From Branchiostoma floridae (taxonomy: Eukaryota > Chordata > Leptocardii > Amphioxiformes > Branchiostomatidae): a stretch of 43,081 nt of DNA. The translations under genes were made by a program, and so were the position numbers. How positions within the stretch are numbered: the first letter of the stretch is position 1; every line of letters starts with the position of its first letter. The notes below the pieces were generated by a model. The model saw nothing but the letters and a program-made list of their open reading frames with translations. It was not told the origin of the DNA and searched no databases. This document shows positions 12,001 to 18,945 of this stretch, one piece after another. The DNA lies in assembly GCF_000003815.2 (NCBI RefSeq), contig NC_049989.1, positions 12,048,201 to 12,091,281 on the forward strand, read 5' to 3'.

Positions 12001-15000
12001 TATTCATAGATCACGTCAATCTGCTTATGTCATCAATGTGTTCACTTGGAAAATCCAAGAGACCTTTTTAAAGTATATGTTAAAACTGTGGGATTTTTAG
12101 TAGAAACATTTTGAATACATTTATTTTTATCTGCAGTTGAAAGGCAATGACAAATATTTTCTTGATGAATAAATTATGCTGAAAAATAAATGGCATTCTT
12201 CTAATGTGTCTGTGACTTTCTGAGTTTTTCACAAGAGGAACACATGAAATATCATCCATCTTTTAACTTTATCCCAGACTAAATAGGTCATAATTTTTTT
12301 ATGCAAAACTACATTGTTATTATTTGCTTTTGTACTAACTGGTGTTCAACTGAAACAAATGCTATCTGTACTATAGAAAACATATTAAATAGCTAATAAT
12401 GTTCACCTGCAAAATAACTAGTATGTTCAAGTTGAAACTGAAAAAATATGGCCTATTGCTGCAAAATTAACACCTCAAATCTAGATTCTACACTTTAAAT
12501 ACAACTTCCAGTAGAACACTTATCTCCAAGATGCCTTTCAGAAATAGATTAAAAATCAATATCATTAGTTATGTTAAAGTTATGGACTATTGCTACCATA
12601 TTATCCCCTCACATCTAGATCTATACTTTATATACTAAGTCTAGAAAAACTCTTATCTTCAGACTTCAAAGTGCCTTTGAGAAACAGATAATCAATGGTA
12701 TAATTTATGTTAACCTTTGGTATCAGTTCCAACTTTCCCACACATTAGACAAGATTGATGGCACAGATAGCTCCCAAACAACACAACCAAGGTCAGGACT
12801 TTGACCCCGTTGCTTAGCAACCGTGACTGTTTATGTTTCTGGGTGGGTGTGTTGGCAGAGAGCATGTTTGGATGTGTGTGTTATTAGCCGACGCCCCGGT
12901 GCCTAAAGAACTTGCCGCCATGCACACAAAAGGACTATTTGGTGTAACAAAGGCTTTTGGTTCGGACCCAACCAACCATTAAGAAACCTTTAAAAGTGCT
13001 TTAAAATTCAAGCTCTCTTACACCTTGTAAAGTTGTTAGACTAGCAAAATTTCTGTTCTAATATCTAATCAATTGCTAGTGTAAATCAATATCATCATTT
13101 TTTGGACTATCGATTGAAGTCATATGTTGACATTGTTTGAATTCTCATACTTGCATTTAGTGGCAACGGGTATACATCATATTAAACTTTTCTTCAGCAG
13201 AATTTCTGGAGATTTAGAAAAGGTCAAATGAACTTCTGGTAAAAAAAATTATCATCAAGTTTTGGCCTGTTGACTTCTTCAAGTTCTTGAGTTTAAATTA
13301 CTCTTCACAGCTTCTTTAGTGACTATTTCATGTCCTTTCTGTACGTTTGTGTAAGTTAGCAACCCTAAAATGTTTTGAGAACACAAACTGCACACTGTAA
13401 ATGCTGAAAATTTCGCGATGGTTTAAGTTCGAGGTTTTCACCGTGGGCGCTTCACCGCGAACTTAAAACCACCGCAAACATTTTTCCATGGCATAAAGAG
13501 ATAACAGTGCATGGTGCTACCGCGGAAATAAAAACCACCACGAAATGTCCTTTTCCCCCACGGCAAAATTAAATCCCCGCGAACTTAAATACATTTACAG
13601 TACTGTATTGTACTTGTAGGGTTACCACTAAGTGGCTGTTAGGTATATGATTTTTAGCACTTTGAAGTGGAGGTCAAACATAAGTTGTTTGCTTTCCATC
13701 TAACATTTCTATAGCTTGTGAGTGTAATATGTGGACCTCAATGTCAAGGGCAGAACAAAATATTGACAAATACGTTGACCGTTAAGTTCAAATTGGAGTC
13801 AAGGCTATAATGTTATAATACGAAGAAATATTCATGACCAATTCAATTTGTGGTTAAGGCTGTTGATTTTGAATGTAAAGGTTCAGGGTTCGAATCTGTA
13901 ACAGACCCAAATGTTGTGCCTGCAGTCTTGGGGAGAGGCACTTTATACCTATTTCTTCCTGAGTAGTATGTCTCTACTAAATACTAATACTACAATGTAC
14001 AACTACTTCCAAATCCAAATTTTGACTCGGGTGAAAAAGAACCTAGTTTCAGTTAGGATAGGAACTCCACTCCGATAGGACTAAAGCCAGGTGTTCCATG
14101 TTCAAGGAGAGCTATACCTTGAGCATTTTAAATCAATGATCCCACCACACTTTTCGTAAAGATGTTACAGTCGTATGGCCATACCTGGGGCATTACTACT
14201 TCATATTGAGGTTATCAGAGCACTAAAACGGCTGCCATCATACTCAGAGACCCTTGTCATTTAACCCCACCGTCCAATTGTAAGTCTTCGTAATTCAGCC
14301 TCTGGCTGCAAAGAGAGATCTAAAGTTGTCCCAAAATATATCTTATTTATTTATTTGCAAATCCAGGCCCATAGGCTAATTGCAAGGGTACAGACAGTAC
14401 AAAGTAACAAGTGTCTATTCTATACAGCTACTAGTATTTAATACTTACAACAAAAACACCACAACAATATCTTACCCTTTTCTATGAGCTGTGCAACAAG
14501 CTCCTTGTCCCCTTCCTTAACAGCTTGTAGAACCAACGGAATACCAGAGTCTTTTCTCCCATCTATCGGAAGGCTCCCGTTCAGAGGTACGCTGTGTTCT
14601 ATGTTATGCCACCTCCAACTGAAATGGTCCAGAAAATCGTGCGTGGGGACCGCAGGACTCACACCTCCGTTCGGCATGGACGCGGCGAGGTTCACCTTAC
14701 CGCCATCTTTCCTGCGAAGGCGTAGCAGGCGATAGTACCGCTGCATGTGCACGAGCACTAGGTTGAGGCTGTCGCGAACCTCGGCACATTCCGGGTCCTC
14801 GCTAATCTTGAGGAGAAGCTCTTGTATGAAGGACACAGCCTTCTGAAAATCTGGGAAAAAAATCATATGCAGTATTATCATGAATTCATGATGATTATTT
14901 CCTTTAGCATTGATCTACACATACAACTTGAAATACATTTTAGTGGCATCTGAAAGTTTGGCCATTATAGAATCATACGTACTACAACATACAAACATAC

Positions 15001-17601
15001 CACTTAAGTTAAACATGTGTGTTGAGTCAATTCTTCTACTGTAAATCCATGTAATATTATGGTTGGTAAGAATGTAGAAGCTGGCTTCAGAGTGATGTAA
15101 TAATTGCGATGATGAAATTTTAGAGTTCGAAATTGAATACTGACTGCTAAAGGGGCTAAAATTAAGTTACCATAAACAAATTAAGAACTACAGTACTTTG
15201 CTTCTTTTTCTTGTTTTCTCATTTTTCAAAGGATTTAAAGCTAAAGTCACGATTAACACATGTACTGTTCACGAAATACATTTTCATGTACATGATTACG
15301 AAATACATTTTCATACTGACTTCAATTATGTGTGCTAATGAATGAGCAATGTCCTTTCACTAGTTTCAGTAAAATTTTTGAGTCCCATTAATTTTCAGTG
15401 GAAGTCTCTTCTGCTAGGCCAAAGACCCTTAAAACACACCTGGCCCTTCAAAAATTCTCAGCTTCCAGACCTTTCTCTCCCCTCCTTTATTCTTGGTCAA
15501 TGAATCTTGTTATCTAAGTTGGCATGGCAAGAACTTGAAGAAGTATTTTCACACAGAAAAAGACAGTGCTACTTCAATCTATTGGAAACGTACGAAGCCC
15601 TCTCAAAAGTAACACTCATGTGTCAGTGCAAATCCTAACGCTGAAATGGGACCCCAAATCACTAGAGTTTTAATGCTCTAATGCAATATTACAGCATTAA
15701 AACTAGAAATATTCTGCATAAGACAATCGGTATGATATTAAAATTATTACTAGTACAGTATGAGAGAGGAAGCACTACAGCTTGATTCCTGGGCGGAGTG
15801 CAACGACATGCTGCTAAACGGCAAAAAAAGTCAGTCTCTGTTGATCTGTTTCAGCAGAAACATTCCACTTTTACCGCCACTCTCTCTCGGCGGTGAACCT
15901 GTACCATTCTCAAGGGTCGCAAAAGGCCTCGGGTTCATCTTCGACTGCAAGCTGTCATGGCACGATCATGTACAATCCCTCGTTTCAAAAGCATCGAGCA
16001 GGCTGCACTATCTCAGACTACTGACTAAACAGGGGATGTGCGTGGCTGACCTGGTTTAGATTTACCTGTCACTTATTCGTAGCGTTCTTGAATATGGTCA
16101 TGTTCTGCTGGTAGGTTGCAGCAAAGAACAATCGGACAGTATGGAACGTGTACAGAAACGGGCCCTCCGTATCATCTCTCTCGGGGGTAGGCGATCAGTT
16201 CCCAACTTACCTTCCTTAAAGGAAAGGAGAGAAGCTGCTGCAGTAAAGCTCTTTAAGGACATGTTAAGACCCGAACATCCACTGCACGATCTTGTGCCTC
16301 CTCAGAGACGCACAGTTACTGGCAGGCAACTGAGGAACAAGAACGCGTTCACTCTCCCCAAGGCAAGAACTGACAGACTGAAACAGTCGTTCCTCCACAC
16401 TGCAGTCAGACTTTATAATGACTCTATTTCCTAGCATTACCATCAGCCTGTGAGTTCGGATCTATGCTTAGTGTTTGTTAATATAGTATGTATTTTTGTT
16501 TGTTGACATTCTGCATGTATAAGTTTCTCTGCAACAAACCTACGCAATTCAGGGTTTACCATGTGTGTATTTCCCTGCCTATGTACGTTTGAGGAAGAAA
16601 TAAATAAAAAAAATACAGTATTTCACATTTTTCTTTCACTTGGCGAAATTGCATCTTTGCTCAATGAAGGTCGATAAGCAATAGGATAGTGTTTTTAACT
16701 CAATGTGTGTAAAATGACTTGAAAACTGAATTAAAAAAAAAGAGTTTCAAGGCCCTTAATTTTATTGCCTTTAATCTGCAGTCTCTGACACAATTATAGA
16801 AATGTTCTACAACCCCTTATCCAATTTCCAAGCCATAAAAACAATTTGACTTAATAGCGTTTTGTTACGTTAATGAATAATTACTGTCACACCTAAGCAA
16901 TGATTTTTACCCACACGTCATTAATTACTTCCTTCTGTAAAAACTAATTAAGTTAAACCTGAGATTTAAACACTACTGGTGTTTGGAATAGCAATGTTTT
17001 CTTTATTTTGACACGCCATTGTCTTGCATGAGATGTCCAACAGCATACAGCTATGCTTAAAATAACAAGTGTTGACCTAAATAAATATAAAGGTGACAAA
17101 AAAATGTTTACGTTTTCCCTCGAGATGATACCCAGGGTTTCTGCTGTTCTGGTTTGGCGAGTTTTCTTGCAAAGAGACTAAAAACTCTTCATCTCAGAAT
17201 TATTCCAACAATTAGCCCTAGAATTAGACTGTCTACAACAAGACTAAGAATCTTATTGGCTTTACAATACCTTTCTATCCAATATCTAAGGACTCAGAAT
17301 TTGAATATTCTTGACTCGAAGTCGCTTCTTGATTTTCTTCCGCGAACCTTATGTCCAAATTATGATACGTCTGAAAACTTATTTGTCTATGTGCCAGAAA
17401 AGCGTCACACTTCTGTTTGTGTGTTTAAAACCTTACAGACAGTTTTAAAACCTTAACGATCAAGTTTTAAGCGATGTAAACAGATGAAAATTTATTTCCG
17501 TAAACACTTTTCAAGAGCGTTACGCAGAACGCGGCCCCATCAAAACATGGCGGGCCCTACAAAAATCAACCGCGTTTCTTACCTTTCTTCTTCAATGTCA
17601 T
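18..17601 (-). CDS. Ankyrin-repeat protein, six 5' coding exons (partial gene, runs off left edge)
   Basis: Six minus-strand exons join with consistent phases: 17583-17601 (phase 1 out), 14476-14850 (1), 2904-3032 (1), 2330-2484 (0), 1410-1628 (0) and 18-96 (phase 1, continuing left). All have AG acceptors and GT donors. The joined product is at least 325 residues. Residues 1 to ~110 are helical and basic (for example LVLVHMQRYYRLLRLRRKDG), with no domain I recognise. From ~112 onward there are about seven ankyrin repeats, with signatures LGRTPLMYAV, DGMTAIAMAA, IQGRAAVHWAAA, DGMSPCMWAC, AGRTWTHWSVR and NEGKSAFLVAAE, and an acidic insert (DTEEDDGIERD) between two of them. Ankyrin repeats bind protein partners; no catalytic domain is visible. 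I do not recognise the specific family member. The start rests on a short exon MTLKKK whose phase-1 end fits exon 2 exactly. The gene is divergent from a plus-strand ORF at 17.5-17.8 kb. Confidence 0.85.
97..1409. other. Intron 5 of the ankyrin gene, no further feature seen
   Basis: Intronic DNA between exons 5 and 6. A short direct repeat GTGACAAAAAA is present near 249-274. I see no coding exon, RNA gene or mobile-element ends. Confidence 0.6.
1410..1628 (-). CDS. Ankyrin gene coding exon 5
   Basis: A 219-nt exon (73 codons, phase 0 to 0), preceded by CCTGTCCTGTAG and followed by GTAGGA. It encodes an ankyrin repeat (LLIEGKANPALRDRDGMSPC, then MWACRADMIDHLDMI), an acidic insert FDTEEDDGIERDMAGRTW, and the start of the next repeat (THWSVRKTEPLQVLQ). 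The acidic insert between repeats should help identify the orthologue. Confidence 0.88.
2109..2171 (-). repeat. Second duplicated 63-nt copy of the exon 4 end
   Basis: Third copy of the same 63 nt in the tandem row (exon 4 itself being the first), about 110 bp from the previous copy. It encodes the same 21 residues despite base changes (AGG for AGA in the arginine codon), ends at donor GTAATG and begins after CTACAG. Whether it is spliced is unknown. Confidence 0.7.
2218..2280 (-). repeat. Duplicated 63-nt copy of the exon 4 end (candidate in-frame mini-exon)
   Basis: Near-identical copy of the last 63 nt of exon 4, with flanking intron. A CTACAG acceptor-like hexamer precedes it on the minus strand and the donor GTATGT follows it. 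It would add 21 residues (DIQGRAAVHWAAAGGDTRCL plus Q) in frame, phase 0 to 0. The polypyrimidine tract is weak, so it may never be spliced in. An assembly duplication is possible. Confidence 0.7.
2330..2484 (-). CDS. Ankyrin gene coding exon 4
   Basis: A 155-nt exon, phase 1 in and phase 0 out, with acceptor CGTTTTTCCAG and donor GTATGT. It encodes two ankyrin half-units: DGMTAIAMAANIGNAPAVEQ and, after LLQQGANCDLQ, the segment DIQGRAAVHWAAAGGDTRCLQ split over the ANK beta-hairpin and helix. The last 63 nt recur twice immediately downstream (see the two candidate mini-exons). Confidence 0.88.
2904..3032 (-). CDS. Ankyrin gene coding exon 3
   Basis: A 129-nt exon, phase 1 in and out, preceded by TTTGTCCCCAG and followed by GTAATG. 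It encodes DKKCLRQTDSLGRTPLMYAV and continues to DLDIQAH, a clear ankyrin repeat (GRTPLMYAV, LLLENKVDLDIQ). It follows exon 2 after an 11.4 kb intron with the reading frame kept, so no coding exon is missing between them. Confidence 0.88.
3285..3905 (+). repeat. Left arm of a large inverted repeat (~620 bp)
   Basis: Matches the reverse complement of about 10664-11288 with few differences, from the outer edge (TGTTCTCAGTTAAAAACAG) to the inner edge (CCATCAAAAG...). The arms are separated by ~6.8 kb inside intron 2 of the ankyrin gene. Each arm holds a hairpin cluster of CACACGATGTGTGG units and ~400 bp of C+G-richer sequence with no protein I recognise. Either two inverted copies of one mobile element or the ends of one large foldback element would fit. 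No clear target duplication was found. Confidence 0.8.
3323..3421. repeat. Hairpin of inverted CACACGATGTGTGG minisatellite units
   Basis: Three direct units of the type TTCCACACGATGTGTGGAG are followed by two units in the opposite sense (CCACACATCGTGTGGAAACT), giving a near-perfect stem centred close to 3380. The other arm carries an equivalent cluster at about 11155-11253. The units are individually quasi-palindromic. Likely part of the mobile element; not a CRISPR array because no unique spacers exist. Confidence 0.8.
4270..4316. repeat. Perfect 17-bp inverted repeat, 13-nt loop
   Basis: ACATTCAAGAGATACAA at 4270-4286 pairs with TTGTATCTCTTGAATGT at 4300-4316. It lies between the large inverted-repeat arms. 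Function unknown; probably a remnant of a small foldback element. Confidence 0.75.
4375..4497. mobile_element. Small foldback element with 27-bp perfect arms
   Basis: The 27-bp arm at 4375-4401 (TATGGTGTCATAAGGCCTGG onward) is the exact reverse complement of 4471-4497. The interior also pairs imperfectly (CACCTTATAAAACCA against TGGTTTTATTTGGTG), so almost the whole 123 bp can fold into one hairpin. This is the form of a MITE or foldback repeat. No coding capacity. Confidence 0.7.
4505..6387. other. Intronic stretch with no recognised feature
   Basis: Part of ankyrin intron 2. It is A+T-rich with many stops in all frames, and no splice-flanked exon, RNA gene or element terminus was seen. Confidence 0.5.
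6429..6535. mobile_element. MITE with 8-bp target duplication TTAGCATT
   Basis: The ends ATAGCCTGGATACC and GGATACCAGGCTAT are inverted, and the ~24-bp arms pair with few mismatches. The octamer TTAGCATT occurs immediately on both sides (6421-6428 and 6536-6543), the mark of an 8-bp target duplication as made by hAT-type transposases. Related TAGCCTGG ends at ~6393 and ~6640 suggest it sits inside an older element of the same type. Confidence 0.75.
7508..7939. mobile_element. Harbinger-like MITE, family A copy 1 (TAA target duplication)
   Basis: Terminal inverted repeats begin GGCCATACCAATTTTATTG on the left and, read inward from the right end, GGCCATACCAATTTAATTTC. They continue through GGTTCACGGATTT. 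TAA flanks both ends (7505-7507 and 7940-7942), matching the TWA target preference of PIF/Harbinger elements. Length 432 bp, no coding capacity. A sister copy lies at 22000-22395. Confidence 0.8.
8553..8750. mobile_element. Foldback element with CTCCAAGCAGAGG ends
   Basis: About 75-bp arms (ACTCTCCAAGCAGAGGTTTG onward) are inverted copies of the far end, which finishes CCTCTGCTTGGAGAGT. About 45 bp separate them. The CTCCAAGCAGA end motif recurs at 9460 and 27158, marking a family of small elements here. Noncoding. Confidence 0.72.
9129..9414 (+). mobile_element. 5S rRNA-derived SINE (SINE3-like)
   Basis: Bases 9129-9250 follow the 5S rRNA plan: GCTACGGCCA start, GATCTCGGAAGTTAAGCAA around the A box, GTACTTGGATGGGAG as the C box, and GCTGTAGCC end. 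Several stem positions are changed, and ~140 bp of unrelated body (GGGACGTAAAACGGGGGTCC, then CTCGACCACGTTAAA) follow before an (ATT)n tail at ~9390-9414. A 5S head with an internal polymerase III promoter, a body and a short-repeat tail is the structure of a SINE3 retroposon, not of a 5S gene. The body resembles conserved SINE domains, which I recall only loosely. Confidence 0.8.
9730..9829. other. Assembly gap (100 N)
   Basis: Exactly 100 undetermined bases, the usual placeholder for a gap of unknown length. Confidence 0.98.
9830..10660. other. Intronic stretch with no recognised feature
   Basis: Between the gap and the right arm of the large inverted repeat. No exon, RNA gene or element ends seen. 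Confidence 0.5.
10664..11288 (-). repeat. Right arm of the large inverted repeat
   Basis: Reverse complement of 3285-3905 with scattered substitutions and small indels. It includes the CACACGATGTGTGG hairpin cluster at ~11155-11253 and the outer edge CTGAGAACATGTT. High similarity between the arms points to recent origin or gene conversion. Confidence 0.8.
11345..11377. repeat. GC-rich hairpin, 11-bp arms
   Basis: GGTATCAGCCC (11345-11355) and GGGCTGATACC (11367-11377) flank an 11-base GC loop. The surrounding ~300 bp repeat the words GTATCA and GTGATAC (11334-11630) and look like part of a repeat family. Role unknown. Confidence 0.6.
11660..13393. other. Intronic stretch with no recognised feature
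   Basis: A+T-rich intron 2 sequence. Similar phrases near 12480 and 12600 (two loose copies of CATCTAGAT...TACTTTA) suggest an old local duplication. No exon seen. Confidence 0.45.
13394..13601. mobile_element. Small TCGCGG-type MITE, copy 1
   Basis: Ends ACTGTAAATG and CATTTACAGT are inverted. The interior is rich in CCGCGAACTTAAA-type words on both strands. A second copy lies at about 38826-39034. About 210 bp, noncoding. I recall repeats of this kind as abundant in aquatic invertebrate genomes, from memory only. Confidence 0.65.
13846..14000 (+). mobile_element. tRNA-derived SINE fragment
   Basis: A box-like TGGTTAAGGCTG at 13851 and B box GGTTCGAATCT at 13887-13897 are spaced as in a tRNA promoter. 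They are followed by GAGGCACTTTATACCTATTT, which resembles the post-tRNA body of common tRNA SINEs. The cloverleaf is degraded (no proper acceptor stem), so this is not a tRNA gene. The 3' limit is uncertain. Confidence 0.6.
14476..14850 (-). CDS. Ankyrin gene coding exon 2
   Basis: A 375-nt open exon with acceptor TTTTTCCCAG and donor GTAAGA, phase 1 to phase 1. It encodes the helical N-terminal region (DFQKAVSFIQELLLKISED onward), a linker with Gly, Ser and Pro, and the first half of the first ankyrin-like repeat (PLVLQAVKEGDKELVAQLIE). Amino-acid composition and splice sites both look genuine. Confidence 0.85.
15760..16614 (+). pseudogene. 3' end of a non-LTR retrotransposon (LINE) reverse-transcriptase ORF
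   Basis: The frame reads through residues typical of the C-terminal part of LINE reverse transcriptases: LGFIFDCKLSWHDHVQSLVS, then after one in-frame TAG at 16057-16059 the segment SLIRSVLEYGHVLLVG, and then MERVQKRALRIISLGG. The ORF ends at 16434. About 170 bp of 3' UTR and an AATAAATAAAAAAAA tail follow. It is 5'-truncated, as usual for LINE insertions, and dead. It lies in intron 1 of the ankyrin gene in antisense orientation. Confidence 0.85.
16620..17480. other. Intron 1 of the ankyrin gene, no recognised feature
   Basis: No homology to known proteins is evident. A 100-codon frame at 17154-17456 consists of loosely repeated AGAATTA/AGACTA words and has no ATG start of its own (it opens with TTG), so it is not called. 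Confidence 0.45.
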
Positions 17602-17789
17602 GGCCTCCGGTGCGTGGATTCGGTCGTTTCTCGGTTCAGAGGAATATTATGGACGTGGTTGAGTCGTCTGCATTCTTGAAAAATGAAGGAAAACGCGAAA
17701 AAGGCGGTTCCAAAGTTGTTGATTCCGCTCCGGTGTCATGTCTGTGTACGGAACTAGTACCCGTCATGCACCGCGCCGGCCGTCGGCAG
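17547..17789 (+). CDS. Candidate first coding exon of an unidentified plus-strand gene
   Basis: An open frame starting AACATGGCG (17547) encodes MAGPTKINRVSYLSSSMSWP, then a second possible start MDVVESSAFLKNEGKREKGG at 17650, and ends RAGRRQ at a good donor (CAG|GTGAGA, 17790). The first ~35 residues are basic and Ser-rich without acids, which could suit a mitochondrial presequence; that is inference. The frame stays open upstream to 17484 and downstream to 17978, but the downstream part turns A+T-rich and unlike protein. I recognise no family and found no second exon. The AAAACATGGCGGG context also fits a YY1-type initiator. It overlaps ankyrin exon 1 on the opposite strand. Confidence 0.4.
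17583..17601 (-). CDS. Ankyrin gene coding exon 1 (start codon)
   Basis: On the minus strand ATGACATTGAAGAAGAAAG is followed by the strong donor GTAAGA. It encodes MTLKKK plus one base (G). Exon 2 opens with AT, so the split codon is GAT (Asp) and exon 2 stays open. This phase agreement, in a C+G-rich promoter-like stretch, is the reason for choosing it. A longer 5' coding exon further upstream cannot be excluded. Confidence 0.65.
17583..17660. promoter_or_regulatory. Putative bidirectional promoter
   Basis: The minus-strand ankyrin ATG (17599-17601) and the plus-strand ATG at 17650 are only 48 bp apart, and an earlier plus ATG at 17547 overlaps the ankyrin exon. The surrounding ~300 bp is richer in CG dinucleotides than the flanks. 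No TATA box is evident. Transcription starts cannot be placed from sequence alone. Confidence 0.4.
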
Positions 17790-18371
17790 GTGAGAGACCG
17801 CATCAAAGCGCAACGAAGACTTAACCCAACACTTTCGATATTCTTCATTTACATGACTTTCTTTTTACAGTACCAAGGTTATAACACAACAACAAAAAAA
17901 TATCATTTATTTAAAAAACGATACATTGTGGTGTTAAACGATTGTATGATGGTTTTATTACTTTGCTTTCTATTCTAAGCATTATACTGTACTGTACAGT
18001 ATTTGTTTGGATGGCATCTTAAGGGACTAAATGCTCTGACAGTTCTGACAAATAGTTTGTTTATACACCTGTCCTGAGCTTAAGGATCCTTAAGTCAAGT
18101 CTTTGCTGACTATTTGGTTAGCAGATCTAATATACTGGACAGAACAGTGGGATAAAGGACTGGCCCATTGGTAATGCATGATGAACTCAAATGTTTAGGT
18201 AACTTGTTTAGGTTACTCCAAGTTATACAGTAAATTTAATGTGATGCAAATTCTAACTTGGAAAACTAAGTTTATTCCAGGTATCTGACTCCCCTTTTCC
18301 TTTATTCCAGATCTTTTATATGCCAATTCACTTACGCATGAATCACTACTTTCCCCTTTTGTTAAATTTTC

Positions 18372-18377
18372 TTTATT
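18372..18377 (-). terminator. Candidate polyadenylation signal for METTL23
   Basis: AATAAA on the minus strand, ~410 bp past the stop codon. Further copies follow at 18301 and 18271. Any of these could serve; the choice is a guess. Confidence 0.3.
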
Positions 18378-18785
18378 TCAATGACATTCTTTTGAAGAAA
18401 TGATGTACAAATTGAAAATAAATATCCTTACACCCATATCATATTTTTTTATATCATCTACATTCTACATGTATGGATATTCCTTAGGTAAAAGCAAAAG
18501 ATCTTAGAACTTTGACATACGACTTGGAATGTAGTACATTGTATATATTCTACAAGCAGAGGTTTTGGTCGTGCAGCTAGTAGTGGCCTATTTAGTTGCA
18601 TCTATACCTCAAAAGTTTTCCAAGAATGCAGCCATGTCAAAAATACACTGCACAGGTGTTGTTTGCATTAGTTTAATTGCACATATTAATTGCATCTGTT
18701 ATTGCATTCCTGTTGTAAAAATATTTTGCTGTTTTCCTAATAAAGTATTATGATATTCAATCCCTAGTCTAGAAAATGATTCCTG

Positions 18786-18945
18786 TCAGCTACATGTAGA
18801 TGTGATCTGTAGCATCTGTATAGTGTGGTTGCCGGGAAGATCGGACCCGCCTAACGACGGGCTGTCAGCTCCAAATAAGGCAAGTGGAATGTGGACACAC
18901 GTCAGTTTCCACCTCTTCAGGAGGGACTCAATTGACCAATCAGAG
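18786..18945 (-). CDS. METTL23: METTL23 coding exon 5 (stop)
   Basis: 160 nt, acceptor TTTTCATAG, phase 2 in. It encodes SDWSIESLLKRWKLTCVHIP, then an acidic/Gly segment, DLPGNHTIQMLQI and TGA (18786-18788). This matches the C-terminus of METTL23 (LPGRHTVEMLVI in mammals). Confidence 0.93.

Noticed and set aside
13846-13920. tRNA gene with a good B box
   Set aside because: No acceptor or anticodon stem could be formed; followed by a SINE-like body.
17154-17456. 100-codon plus-strand frame
   Set aside because: TTG start and loosely repetitive A+T-rich sequence; no domain.
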